From the NCBI GenBank assembly GCA_964502465.1, contig CAZCWX010000165.1, forward strand, positions 1 to 9,622: a stretch of 9,622 nucleotides of DNA, written 5' to 3'. The DNA comes from CAZCWX01 sp964502465 (GTDB taxonomy: Bacteria; Desulfobacterota; Binatia; Bin18). The notes beneath the pieces are model-generated. The model did not search any database, was not told the DNA's origin, and saw only the letters and a list, made by a program, of their open reading frames with translations. A program made the position numbers and the translations under genes. Numbering within the stretch: the first letter of the stretch is position 1; each line of letters begins with the position of its first letter. Positions 1 through 5,991 of the stretch are shown here, piece after piece.

Positions 1-243
1 ATGAAACGTATCTCGCCAAGCTTGTGTTTGGACTCACGTTTTAGTGCAATCGCCCTAGGGGGAGCAGTTACCCATCTTCCTTCTGTCAACGCGCCACTCA
101 TGCGGCCAGATTGAGACGGCTCACGCGCAGCGCAATGGGTCCGGCCATGCCGGAGGAGGCGGGAGGTGGTTTTGTAGAATCTGATGGACGAGTTTTGGAG
201 CGCTCTGCCCGGAGAGTAAGCAGGCCTCGGCTCTGCAGGGGCG
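1..243. other. Left-edge region without a supported gene
   Basis: No convincing gene is visible. An ATG at base 1 opens a 37-codon frame ending at 114, but it has no family resemblance and no visible ribosome binding site because it starts at the window edge. A small perfect hairpin, TCCGGC-CAT-GCCGGA, lies at 140-154. It is downstream of the minus-strand gene that ends at 244 but has no T-run, so it is not a clear terminator. Confidence 0.5.
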
Positions 244-474
244 TTAGAGGCGCTTCATAGTCGCCGTCTTACCTAATGCGAGCAAGACCTCAGTCCCATC
301 CTTCAGGCCTTCGCTGAACCCATTGTGATACTCTACGAGGAAGGAAATCTCCGGTTGACTGCTTTTTTGCGACGTCGATACGCTAGTCCGAAGACTATCT
401 AACAGCTCCGCAAGGACTTCCCGTAGACCGTCGCTATATCCTTGCTCATATACTTGCAATATATTCTGTCGCAT
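244..474 (-). CDS. Small hypothetical protein with two Y-x-x-G-[YF]-S-[DE]-G-L repeats
   Basis: Function is unknown. I chose the start at 474, giving 76 residues, because AAGGAAGGGA stands just upstream of this ATG. The frame stays open to 579, but that longer start has no comparable site. The protein has an internal duplication: YEQGYSDGLRE at residues 9-19 and YHNGFSEGLKD at 49-59 share tyrosine, glycine, aromatic-serine-acid, glycine and leucine at the same spacing, each followed by a hydrophobic helix-like stretch. There is no signal peptide or membrane segment, so it is probably cytosolic. It follows the gene ending at 569 on the same strand with about 95 bases between them, so the two may be cotranscribed. 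The repeat and the ribosome binding site argue for a real gene; no family was recognised. Confidence 0.6.
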   Translation of the reverse strand: MRQNILQVYEQGYSDGLREVLAELLDSLRTSVSTSQKSSQPEISFLVEYHNGFSEGLKDGTEVLLALGKTATMKRL

Positions 475-485
475 AATCCCTTCCT
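475..485 (-). promoter_or_regulatory. Ribosome binding site of the 76-residue gene
   Basis: On the minus strand AAGGAAGGGATT lies immediately before the ATG at 474. It is the reason for preferring this start over the open extension to 579. Confidence 0.55.
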
Positions 486-568
486 TCCCGGTTCGTATGG
501 TCAGCTCAGGAGAATGCCAGACGCATCGACGCCGAACATCTTCAGATGCGAGCTGAGTGCTGTCCTTT

Positions 569-1000
569 TCAGGCTGCAATTTTGACGCGTGAGTATGCCC
601 CTACTACCCGCCGTTTACTTCTATATATCTGTGTCGAACGCTGTTGAAAGCGCCGCCGCAGACCCCTACGAATATATTGCGGCTCTAAACCAAGCACCGC
701 ACAAATGTTCAAGAATGAAAATGGCCAGTGCGACTCGTCACTAAAAAACCACTCCTCAGCCTCGCGGGCCAAGCGTTGTTTACGTCGGCTCATCACGCGC
801 CCGCCTTCCTGTACACAATTGATGGCGTCTTGGAGGACCGCACGCATGAGGGCAGCCTCCGGTGGTTCGTGGGAAGAAGCGCTATAAAACTGCTCCGGGA
901 GGACCGAGACAATCATCCATGAGTCGTTGCTCGATTCCGCAAAATCTCCTTGCAAAAGGGCTGGCAAGAACGAACGAATCTTCTCTCCTAGCTCATCCAT
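569..1000 (-). CDS. Hypothetical protein with WPFSF-x-NIC and GLEP-x-YIRRGL motifs
   Basis: The function is not established. The 143-residue protein begins MDELGEKIRS. The ATG at 1000 is preceded by GGGGGA at six bases' spacing. The in-frame ATG at 1006 has this site directly against it, and the open frame to 1201 runs through the divergent intergenic region. The C-terminal half carries the recognisable part: a helical block (residues 49-63), then WFFS (84-87), WPFSFLNIC (92-100) and GLEPQYIRRGL (104-114), followed by a very basic tail rich in arginine and lysine. I recall the same block in small proteins of Myxococcota, Nitrospirota and related groups, where it looks like a helix-turn-helix. 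A DNA-binding or regulatory role is therefore possible but inferred. It is divergent from the response-regulator locus. Confidence 0.7.
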   Translation of the reverse strand: MDELGEKIRSFLPALLQGDFAESSNDSWMIVSVLPEQFYSASSHEPPEAALMRAVLQDAINCVQEGGRVMSRRKQRLAREAEEWFFSDESHWPFSFLNICAVLGLEPQYIRRGLRRRFQQRSTQIYRSKRRVVGAYSRVKIAA

Positions 1001-1173
1001 AATCATTCCCCCATCATGAGAAAGTGGTGTTTCCTGTTTCTGGTTATACTTTCTGTCCGCTTCGTCCGCTCGCAGAGAAATAGACTCTTTTGTCACGGTG
1101 ACGGTTTGAAAGCCTTTCTTTCTCTTAAGAGACAGCAGCAGAGAGAAGGGCAAGGTCTCCGGCCCCTTGCAGG

Positions 1174-1434
1174 ATGAGCAAAAAAGTCGCCAAAAGCTCA
1201 ACTGACAAAAGCTGGGAATTTATTGGGGAATTTTTCCACAGCAGAAAGTCAAGAATTGAGGATTTGTCTAAAGCCTTTGTAGACTTTTTGTCTACAGAAA
1301 TTGATGATCTTTCGACACAGAGGGAGCTACAAGAGCGGTCTATAATTTGCAGCATTAATTACATGAAAAATCACGGATATTCGGAGGAAAGCGGGGAAGA
1401 GAGAACAGCCATGCTGCAACCAATGGAAAGATGA
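1174..1434 (+). CDS. Possible small hypothetical protein upstream of a response regulator
   Basis: This 86-residue frame ends three bases before the response-regulator start at 1438, which would allow translational coupling. It is hydrophilic and probably helical, with many serine, glutamate and lysine residues and no membrane segment, and it matches no family I know. Against it, the ATG has only a weak AGG directly before it, and the region is A+T-richer than its neighbours and contains TATAAT at 1341-1346, so it could instead be the leader and promoter region of the next gene. The call is uncertain. Confidence 0.35.
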   Translation: MSKKVAKSSTDKSWEFIGEFFHSRKSRIEDLSKAFVDFLSTEIDDLSTQRELQERSIICSINYMKNHGYSEESGEERTAMLQPMER

Positions 1435-1437
1435 ACT

Positions 1438-1851
1438 ATGGAAATCCTGCTCGTAGAAGACAATCCAGCTGACGTCTTTTTAGTGCGTGAAGCGCTGAAG
1501 CAGACTCATGAGAACACTCTTAGTGTCGTTACCGACGGACAAGAAGCGCTCTCTTTCGTACACCAGGAGGGAATCTATGCCAACGCGAGACGGCCAGACC
1601 TGATTTTTCTTGACTTAAACCTGCCGAAGAAAGACGGCTGTGCTGTCCTGACGGAAATAAAAGAGGATTTTCACCTGAGACATATTCCTATTGTCATTTT
1701 CACTAGTTCCGCAGCCGCGCGCGACATTTGCCAGGCCTATGCGCTCTTTGCGAATTCCTACATTGTCAAACCGATGGGCCTGGATGATTTTTTGCAAACG
1801 GTACGGGACGTCGTGAAATTTTGGTCCATGACCGCCTCCCTCCCCTCATGA
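1438..1851 (+). CDS. Single-domain response regulator (Rcp1/CheY-like receiver)
   Basis: This is a stand-alone receiver domain of 137 residues. It accepts phosphate from a histidine kinase and signals by protein contact, since no output domain is attached. The key residues are present: acidic pair E7-D8 in LLVEDNPAD, phospho-acceptor D59 in LIFLDLNLPKKDG, T89 in IFTSS and K111 in VKP. The sequence EDNPADVFLVREAL and the extra residues before D59 are typical of Rcp1-type regulators, usually partnered with phytochrome-like or PAS/GAF kinases. GGAAAG lies about seven bases before the ATG. No kinase is adjacent on this strand. The hybrid kinase at 3824-5287 and the dead kinase at 5305-5711 are the nearest candidate partners. 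Confidence 0.93.
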   Translation: MEILLVEDNPADVFLVREALKQTHENTLSVVTDGQEALSFVHQEGIYANARRPDLIFLDLNLPKKDGCAVLTEIKEDFHLRHIPIVIFTSSAAARDICQAYALFANSYIVKPMGLDDFLQTVRDVVKFWSMTASLPS

Positions 1852-2007
1852 CCTTCCAGCGCCTTGAAAAGGCGCTGGAACCCTTCGGGCGGTAGTTGTT
1901 GCTTCCGTTGCTGCATCCGCGCACCCAGCGACTCAAGATGCTCGCTCAAAAGTGTTTCCGCGCAAACCAAGGAAGGCAAGGGGTGCAAAGAACATGATCG
2001 TTTTCAT
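1758..2007 (-). pseudogene. Frameshifted small exported protein (remnant)
   Basis: On the minus strand a strong site, GGAGGGG, stands six bases before the ATG at 2007. The product begins like a signal peptide, MKTIMFFAPLAFLGL, but that frame stops at 1933 after 24 residues. The neighbouring frame continues at the same place with a plausible mature protein, AETLLSEHLESLGARM and onward through FQRLFKALEG, and stays open to 1758. A single-base change near 1960-1970 would join the two into one exported protein. The part below 1852 overlaps the response regulator on the other strand and is probably not genuine. It lies downstream of the exported PepSY-like gene, with a hairpin between them. A sequencing error or a decayed gene are both possible; function is unknown. 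Confidence 0.35.
1854..1880 (+). terminator. Perfect 12-bp hairpin just after the response regulator
   Basis: Two 12-base arms, TTCCAGCGCCTT (1854-1865) and AAGGCGCTGGAA (1869-1880), pair perfectly around the three-base loop GAA, two bases after the stop codon of the receiver gene. It lacks a T-run on either strand, so it may act as an mRNA-stabilising 3' hairpin or a factor-assisted terminator rather than a classic intrinsic one. Confidence 0.5.
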
Positions 2008-2021
2008 GATTCCCCTCCAGC

Positions 2022-2056
2022 GGGGCGTTCCGTAAAACGCCCCACCGCAATTTTTT
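2022..2056 (+). terminator. Intrinsic terminator for the response-regulator transcript
   Basis: GGGGCGTT (2022-2029) and AACGCCCC (2036-2043) form a perfect 8-bp G+C-rich stem with a six-base loop. Six T residues follow at 2051-2056 after a short A/C-rich spacer. It works in the plus direction only, about 170 bases after the receiver stop. Confidence 0.55.
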
Positions 2057-2133
2057 CTCGACTTTCGTCTTCATTCGGGAGCATGCAGGCGTTTCCTGCT
2101 TTATTCTCAATTATTATCGATGTCAGCCTGGCT

Positions 2134-2937
2134 TCACCGCTCCAGGTCGCCGGTTTGCTTGGAGGATGGTCGCGAAGATGAACCCTGCCGCTGCTGCGCT
2201 TTCCGGGTTTGCGTTGTTGATTCGGATTCCGCCCACAGGCTTGAGACGTCGATCTCTGTGCTCTTCCCAGTCTCCTCATCGAAATCGATATCCATCTGGA
2301 CGCTCCGCCCGTTCTTTACCGCTTCCAGGTCGAGCTCATCGCTATCATCCGTGTTCACCCGCGAAATTTCGAATCCCTGTTTCTGCAAGGTGTCCTTATA
2401 AAACTGTTTGTCATGTCCAGTCGGCAATGTTTTAAGTTCTTCCACGAGTTGCTCAGTGGTGGTGCGATCGCGCTCACTATATGGATTGTTGCGCAATGCA
2501 GCGGTTCGGTGGCTTTCAGACTTGGTCGCTGCCGCTGCGCCCGCCCGGTTTCTATTATTGGCTAACGCCTGTTCCGTCGCGTCGGTTTTCCACAGATTAG
2601 TGACGATTTCAACTTCCGTCGCGCGCTGCGTATCCTCGTTCACATCAATCTGTACTTCCCACGTTTGATCGCCTTTAACAAGTTCATACTCCAGATAATC
2701 GGAGTTGCTATAGTTCGTCGAGGTAACCTTGTATCCTAGTTCTTCGATTTTTTTGAGATAAGCGTCGGCCTGCTCTCCAGGAGCCAATTCTTTTTGCAGC
2801 TCGGCTTGGCGCTGATTCCAGAGTTTGTCATTTTGCTCCGCCACGCTGGTGGAGGCGGATATCGCCAGAATAAAAATTCCTGCTAGACCAAATACCCATA
2901 CTGTCGGGTTCCTAAATACCTTCATAAATTTCCTCAT
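2134..2937 (-). CDS. Exported protein with two PepSY-like repeat domains
   Basis: The 267-residue protein has an N-terminal signal or anchor (basic MRKFMKVFRN, hydrophobic core at residues 12-29, likely cleavage after SVA at 31-33), so it should be periplasmic or envelope-bound. Two homologous repeats follow: residues 59-118 and 178-237. Each has a helix (YLKKIEELGYKV; FYKDTLQKQGFEI), then beta-strands containing WEVQIDVNEDT or VQMDIDFDEETGK, and ends in a conserved LW. This alternation resembles PepSY/PepSY-like domains, often linked to inhibition or control of envelope proteins. The repeats are joined by an Ala/Arg/Asn-rich linker, and the tail (238-267) is a low-complexity Gln/Ser/Arg stretch. 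I start at 2937 because GGAG lies six bases before this ATG; the in-frame ATG at 2949 lacks a site. Exact family is uncertain; export and duplication are clear. Confidence 0.78.
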   Translation of the reverse strand: MRKFMKVFRNPTVWVFGLAGIFILAISASTSVAEQNDKLWNQRQAELQKELAPGEQADAYLKKIEELGYKVTSTNYSNSDYLEYELVKGDQTWEVQIDVNEDTQRATEVEIVTNLWKTDATEQALANNRNRAGAAAATKSESHRTAALRNNPYSERDRTTTEQLVEELKTLPTGHDKQFYKDTLQKQGFEISRVNTDDSDELDLEAVKNGRSVQMDIDFDEETGKSTEIDVSSLWAESESTTQTRKAQQRQGSSSRPSSKQTGDLER

Positions 2938-2949
2938 AACAATCTCCAT

Positions 2950-3203
2950 CGTGAGTGAAAGGGTTGCAGCGGATAGGCAGAGCGAAACGATCTGTATCCG
3001 CCAAGGAATGAGGGTTACAACGTCACAAGCGGTGCGCTTTCCGCGGGGGCGCCCTATTAAAATTGTGGATTTCTCCTACGACTATTTCTCGCCTCATTGA
3101 CGCGCTTCCTTCCCTTGCGGCTTCGGCGCTACGGTGTTGCAACAATAAAAGTGAGGGAGCTCGCTAGCGGACTGCGGGGCGGCTTTCTTTTTCATCCCCC
3201 ATT
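2950..3203. other. Intergenic region between the exported protein and the DUF1328 gene
   Basis: No gene is supported here; open frames on both strands lack family resemblance. It should contain the promoter of the PepSY-like gene and the 3' end of the DUF1328 transcript. A GC-N10-CC pair near 3028-3041 has the sigma-54 spacing on the minus strand but poor flanking bases, so I do not call it a promoter. Confidence 0.5.
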
Positions 3204-3371
3204 TTACACAACGGGTCCGCGCCGACCGACAAGCAAGCTGATAGCAAAAGCGACTAAGAAAATCACAAAAAGAATCCAGGCAATGTGGCTTGCAGTCCCA
3301 GCGACTCCGGTCAATCCCAGCAGTCCGGCGATCAGCGCAATAACGAGAAACATAACAGCCCAGCTCAACAT
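3204..3371 (-). CDS. DUF1328 (YtjA-type) small membrane protein
   Basis: This 55-residue membrane protein matches the DUF1328/YtjA family. It begins MLSWAVMFLVIALIAGLLGL, continues with the family's TGVAGTAS-x-IAWILFVIFL block, and ends in a short polar tail after LLVGRRG. Two hydrophobic helices (about residues 4-22 and 28-48) are separated by a small glycine/alanine turn. Members are 50-60 residues long and sit in the inner membrane; the role is not established, although they commonly appear with stress genes. A full AAGGAGG lies seven bases before the ATG. A near-consensus sigma-54 promoter stands upstream with a predicted leader of about 39 bases, so it is likely induced by an activator rather than constitutive. 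It is encoded alone. Confidence 0.93.
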   Translation of the reverse strand: MLSWAVMFLVIALIAGLLGLTGVAGTASHIAWILFVIFLVAFAISLLVGRRGPVV

Positions 3372-3378
3372 AAAGCGC

Positions 3379-3385
3379 CCTCCTT
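3379..3385 (-). promoter_or_regulatory. Strong ribosome binding site of the DUF1328 gene
   Basis: AAGGAGG on the minus strand, seven bases before the ATG at 3371, is a full Shine-Dalgarno match and fixes the start of this short gene. Confidence 0.85.
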
Positions 3386-3420
3386 TCTTGAGAAGCTATA
3401 AGATTTTGTCTTTTGGAGTT

Positions 3421-3436
3421 AGCAACGCCCATGCCA
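3421..3436 (-). promoter_or_regulatory. Sigma-54 (-24/-12) promoter of the DUF1328 gene
   Basis: On the minus strand the sequence TGGCATGGGCGTTGCT fits the TGGCAC-N5-TTGCW consensus at every position but one, with the invariant GG and GC ten bases apart. The predicted transcription start is near 3410, about 39 bases before the ATG at 3371. This promoter class is silent without an AAA+ activator; one is encoded at 7998-9392. Confidence 0.75.
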
Positions 3437-3584
3437 GAAGAGCAAGACAACGGACTGAAGAATTCGCGAGATATCATCGCGTACGTTTTCCATTTTGTAG
3501 CTAATCGGTCACAAAGCTCTGTGGGTTTTTGCTGACAATCGAAAAACCCGCCCTTGAAGGGGAAGGAACAGAGGGTTAGATACT
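3437..3584. other. Upstream region with two inverted repeats, possible activator sites
   Basis: CGCGA-N7-TCGCG lies at 3465-3481 (about -55 to -71 from the predicted sigma-54 start). GGGTTTTT (3523-3530) pairs perfectly with AAAAACCC (3542-3549) across eleven bases, about -113 to -139. The second is at the distance where sigma-54 activators usually bind, but it could also be a weak hairpin. Either role is inferred from position only. Confidence 0.35.
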
Positions 3585-3704
3585 GTCATTGCGAAGAGCG
3601 CTTCGACAAAATGAGGACGGGCTCCGCGACGAAACAATTATTGTTTCGGACAGAGATGGTTTCGCGGAGTTTATTCTGAGCTTGGCGAAGGGCTCGCAAT
3701 GGTC
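3585..3704. repeat. Palindromic MITE-like GTCATTGCGA repeat
   Basis: The element starts GTCATTGCGA and ends CTCGCAATGGTC, so its ends are inverted copies, and imperfect pairing continues inward for about 50 bases (CTTCG-CAA, CTCCGCGA on both arms). The centre is a perfect hairpin, CGAAACAAT-T-ATTGTTTCG at 3630-3648. The motif, including CGACAAGCTCAGGAC-like segments, resembles dispersed palindromic repeats I recall from many Desulfobacterota, NC10 and Nitrospirota genomes. It encodes no protein. No clear target-site duplication is visible. Confidence 0.65.
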
Positions 3705-3823
3705 AAGCAGACGAATGAACATTCCTCCGCAAGAAGCCGCCAGGCACTAATTTTCTGGACGAGAACGAGCGCAGACTCGTGGACATTCGTCAGGTGGACA
3801 GGAGGGAAAAAGTGGGAGCGGCT
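3705..3823. other. Gap downstream of the hybrid kinase
   Basis: No gene is seen. GACGAATG (3710-3717) and CATTCGTC (3784-3791) form an 8-base inverted repeat 66 bases apart, enclosing a shorter ACGAG/CTCGT pair. The fold is weak and has no T-run, so I do not call a terminator for the kinase gene. Confidence 0.4.
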
Positions 3824-5287
3824 CTAGGAATTTTTCAGCGGCAGAAAGACGCGAAAGCAGGCGCCGGAACCGGGTGCGCTTTCTACCTCAATCCTTCCCT
3901 CATGCGCGTCCACCAGATTTTTGACGATGAAGAGTCCCAGTCCCGTTCCTTCTTTCCGTCGAGGCCCATGCCCTTGTCGATATTTGCCGAACAGAAGCGG
4001 AATCTCCGCAGCGGGAATCCCGGCGCCGGTATCAGCCACCGACACCACGATTTCTCCTGGTTGGGAAGTTGAGCTAATGGTAATGCGCCCTTGCTTCGGC
4101 GTATACTTCACGGCGTTATAAATGAGATTCGCGAAGATTCGTTCAAGCGCAAGATGATCACCCTCGACCCATGGTGGATGCTCCTGCAACTGCATGTCCA
4201 GGGTAATCTGTCGATGACGCACCTCGCCAACATACTGCTGTCCCACGCGATGTAACAAATCATTCAGATTTACCAATTTCTTCGTCAGAGTGAGTCGATT
4301 ATCTTCTATGCGTGAGAGATCGAGGTAATTGTTGACTAAAGAGAGGATCGTGAAAGCGTTGCTTTTAATCCACCGGGCTACTTCCTCACGCCTGGCAGCC
4401 TCGGGGCTGCCAATTCCATCAAGAAGGTAGTCCGTATACCCCATAATCGCAGAGATGGGATTCTTGATATCGTGGGTGAGCATGGCGAGAAATTCCGCGC
4501 GTTGCCGCTCCAAGGCTCGTCGCGCCGAAATATCGCGCGCCATGCTCAACACGCCAGTAGGTTGTTCCTGCAGATTAACCAGGATGTTGTCGCGGATTTC
4601 AATAGGCACGATGGTATGATCTTTACGCACGGCTTCTAACTCTATTATGGCTGGAAACCCGGAGGACCGAACCAGCGCTTGTTGCGCGCGTTCGTCCATC
4701 ACCACGGCAGAGTCCGGTGTCAAGATTTTCCGGTAATGCTGCCCGATGAGTTCGTCTCGCGACCAGCCGAGGAGAACTTCAAGCCCATGATTCACCTCAG
4801 TAATAACACCCGCCAGGGTAAAGGATAAAATGGCGTCGCTCGCGTTTTCGAAGAGATTGCGATAGCGTTCCTCGCTCGCTCTCGCTTCTTGCTGCAAGCG
4901 CTGGCGCTCGATGGCGTAGCGAAGCGAACGCATGAGCGTGCGGGGATCCACCTCTCCTTTAATGAGATAATCCTGCGCGCCCCCCTGGACAGCCTTCACA
5001 GCAAGTTCTTCATCGTTGAGTCCGGTCAACACAACAATCGGCGTTTGCGCGGTGTAGGTCCGCATTTGTTTGAAGGTGTCGAATCCCCAGCTATCAGGGA
5101 GGGTAAGGTCCAATAAGATTACGGCAAACTGCATTTCCGCCAACTGCGTACATGCGGCGCTCAGGCGATCGACGTGCACGAGTTTAAACTGCATGGGATC
5201 GATCGCGCCAAGGGCTTCGCGTATCAGGCGAGCTTCTGCGGGATTATCTTCAATCAACAAAAGCGCTTGCGATTCGTTGTGTGGCAT
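3824..5287 (-). CDS. Hybrid response regulator / sensor histidine kinase (REC-PAS-HisKA-HATPase)
   Basis: This 487-residue protein has no membrane segment, so it is a soluble signalling kinase. An N-terminal receiver (about residues 7-125) has acidic residues in LLLIEDNPAE, phospho-acceptor D60 in LLDLTLPDS, T88 in VVLTG and K110 in LIKG. A PAS domain (about 140-256) starts ERYRNLFENASDAI. The HisKA helix carries the phosphorylated H272 in LTHDIKNP. The ATPase domain has the N box ANLIYNAVKYTP (N387, N391), the G1 box DTGAGIP, an F box and the G2 box EGTGLGLF. All catalytic residues are present, so it should be active. Phosphorylation of the receiver probably controls the attached kinase. I start at 5287, after AAGGGA; the ATG at 5308 lacks a site but overlaps the dead kinase stop as ATGA. 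Its phosphate may pass to the receiver at 1438-1851 or the activator at 7998-9392. Confidence 0.93.
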   Translation of the reverse strand: MPHNESQALLLIEDNPAEARLIREALGAIDPMQFKLVHVDRLSAACTQLAEMQFAVILLDLTLPDSWGFDTFKQMRTYTAQTPIVVLTGLNDEELAVKAVQGGAQDYLIKGEVDPRTLMRSLRYAIERQRLQQEARASEERYRNLFENASDAILSFTLAGVITEVNHGLEVLLGWSRDELIGQHYRKILTPDSAVVMDERAQQALVRSSGFPAIIELEAVRKDHTIVPIEIRDNILVNLQEQPTGVLSMARDISARRALERQRAEFLAMLTHDIKNPISAIMGYTDYLLDGIGSPEAARREEVARWIKSNAFTILSLVNNYLDLSRIEDNRLTLTKKLVNLNDLLHRVGQQYVGEVRHRQITLDMQLQEHPPWVEGDHLALERIFANLIYNAVKYTPKQGRITISSTSQPGEIVVSVADTGAGIPAAEIPLLFGKYRQGHGPRRKEGTGLGLFIVKNLVDAHEGRIEVESAPGSGACFRVFLPLKNS

Positions 5288-5304
5288 TTTTCCCTTCTTG
5301 CATT

Positions 5305-5711
5305 TCATGACATAGAAAGCGTGAATGAAACAGTGAAGCCTGATCCGGACTCGGATCCCACCCCGATACTCCCACCCTGCCGTTCGACAATCTTCTTACG
5401 ATAGCGAACCCAGTTCCAGTCCCCGGAGATTCGTTGTGGGTGTGGAGTTGCTGGAAAATCACGAAGATCCTCTCAGTAAATTGGAGATCAGCGCCGATGG
5501 CGTGGTTCTGCAGCGCAAAAACCTACTATTGCCCTTTGGTTGAACCGATGCGAGCATATAAAAGAGCAGGACGAGCGATTTTCGACGCCGCAGTGGCGAT
5601 GTACGTTTACTCTTGCACATCAAACTTGCGTAATCCAGCGATCTGCCGCGCCCGCTGACGGGCAAGAACGACGTCACGTTCGTGGCGGAGGTTCACGGTA
5701 CGCATACGCAT
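5305..5711 (-). pseudogene. Fossil sensor kinase: RsbT-like ATPase start joined to a histidine-kinase end
   Basis: From the ATG at 5711 the minus strand reads an RsbT/SpoIIE-type ATPase start, RHERDVVLARQRARQIAG, then IATAASKIARPALLYAR, close to the usual IATAVSEIARNAFxYA. The same frame runs on into the end of a different ATPase, ERIFVIFQQLHTHNESPGTG, the G2 region of PAS/GAF-type histidine kinases. Three stops interrupt it (TAA at 5607-5609; TAG TAG at 5523-5528). A one-base loss near 5391-5396 shifts the frame, after which IVERQGGSIGV and a proper C-terminus continue to TGA at 5305. The intact family is much longer, so the middle has been deleted. The catalytic G1 aspartate motif is corrupted (QNHAIGA). 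The stop overlaps the frame of the next kinase by ATGA, showing an original two-gene operon. It is certainly not functional as a kinase. Confidence 0.8.
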
Positions 5712-5991
5712 AACGCGTGAGTGGGTACTGCGAAGTAGTAAGAAGAAGCAGTGAAGAAGAAGAGCCTGATTCCCCTTGCTCTTTCGCTTCCACTGCGCCT
5801 TGTGGCCAGTCATACTCTCGCACGAGATCCTCATATACCTTCCCTGTGGTGCGAGTAGTGGACAAAATCCTACACAACATACGTGAATTTGGCAACAAAA
5901 AAATTAAAAGAGAAAAGACGTATCATACGTGAGATAACCACTCTTCAGTATTCTTCACGACCCCAGCGCTGAGCAGTTTGTACGACGGCAT
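5712..5991. other. Region upstream of the sigma-54 operon
   Basis: No gene is supported. A purine-rich stretch lies at 5740-5770. Closer to the operon are two copies of CATACGTGA, described separately, at a distance suited to an activator. Promoter elements for the now dead kinase may also lie here on the minus strand. Confidence 0.5.
5878..5932. promoter_or_regulatory. Candidate upstream activator sites of the CsbD operon
   Basis: CATACGTGA occurs twice, at 5878-5886 and 5924-5932, 46 bases apart. The second copy is part of a perfect 13-base palindrome, ACGTATCATACGT (5918-5930). From the predicted start near 6018 the sites are about -90 and -135, where enhancer-binding proteins of sigma-54 promoters normally sit. 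The binding protein is not shown by the sequence; the activator at 7998-9392 is the natural candidate. Confidence 0.45.

Noticed and set aside
1..114. 37-codon frame from the first base
   Set aside because: No family resemblance, no visible ribosome site, and it may be cut by the window edge.
1001..1201. N-terminal extension of the 143-residue minus-strand protein
   Set aside because: It runs through the divergent intergenic region, has no ribosome site, and reads as low-quality protein.
1336..1351. Possible sigma-54 box (GG-N10-GC with TTTGCA) or TATAAT -10 box before the response regulator
   Set aside because: The -24 half matches only GG, and the TATAAT at 1341 has no -35 at normal spacing.
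3028..3041. GC-N10-CC pair before the PepSY-like gene
   Set aside because: Only the four invariant bases match; chance occurrences at this level are frequent.
3094..3477. 127-residue minus-strand frame over the DUF1328 gene
   Set aside because: It is out of frame with the clear DUF1328 protein and resembles nothing.
3097..3504. 135-residue plus-strand frame
   Set aside because: Antisense shadow of the DUF1328 gene and its promoter.
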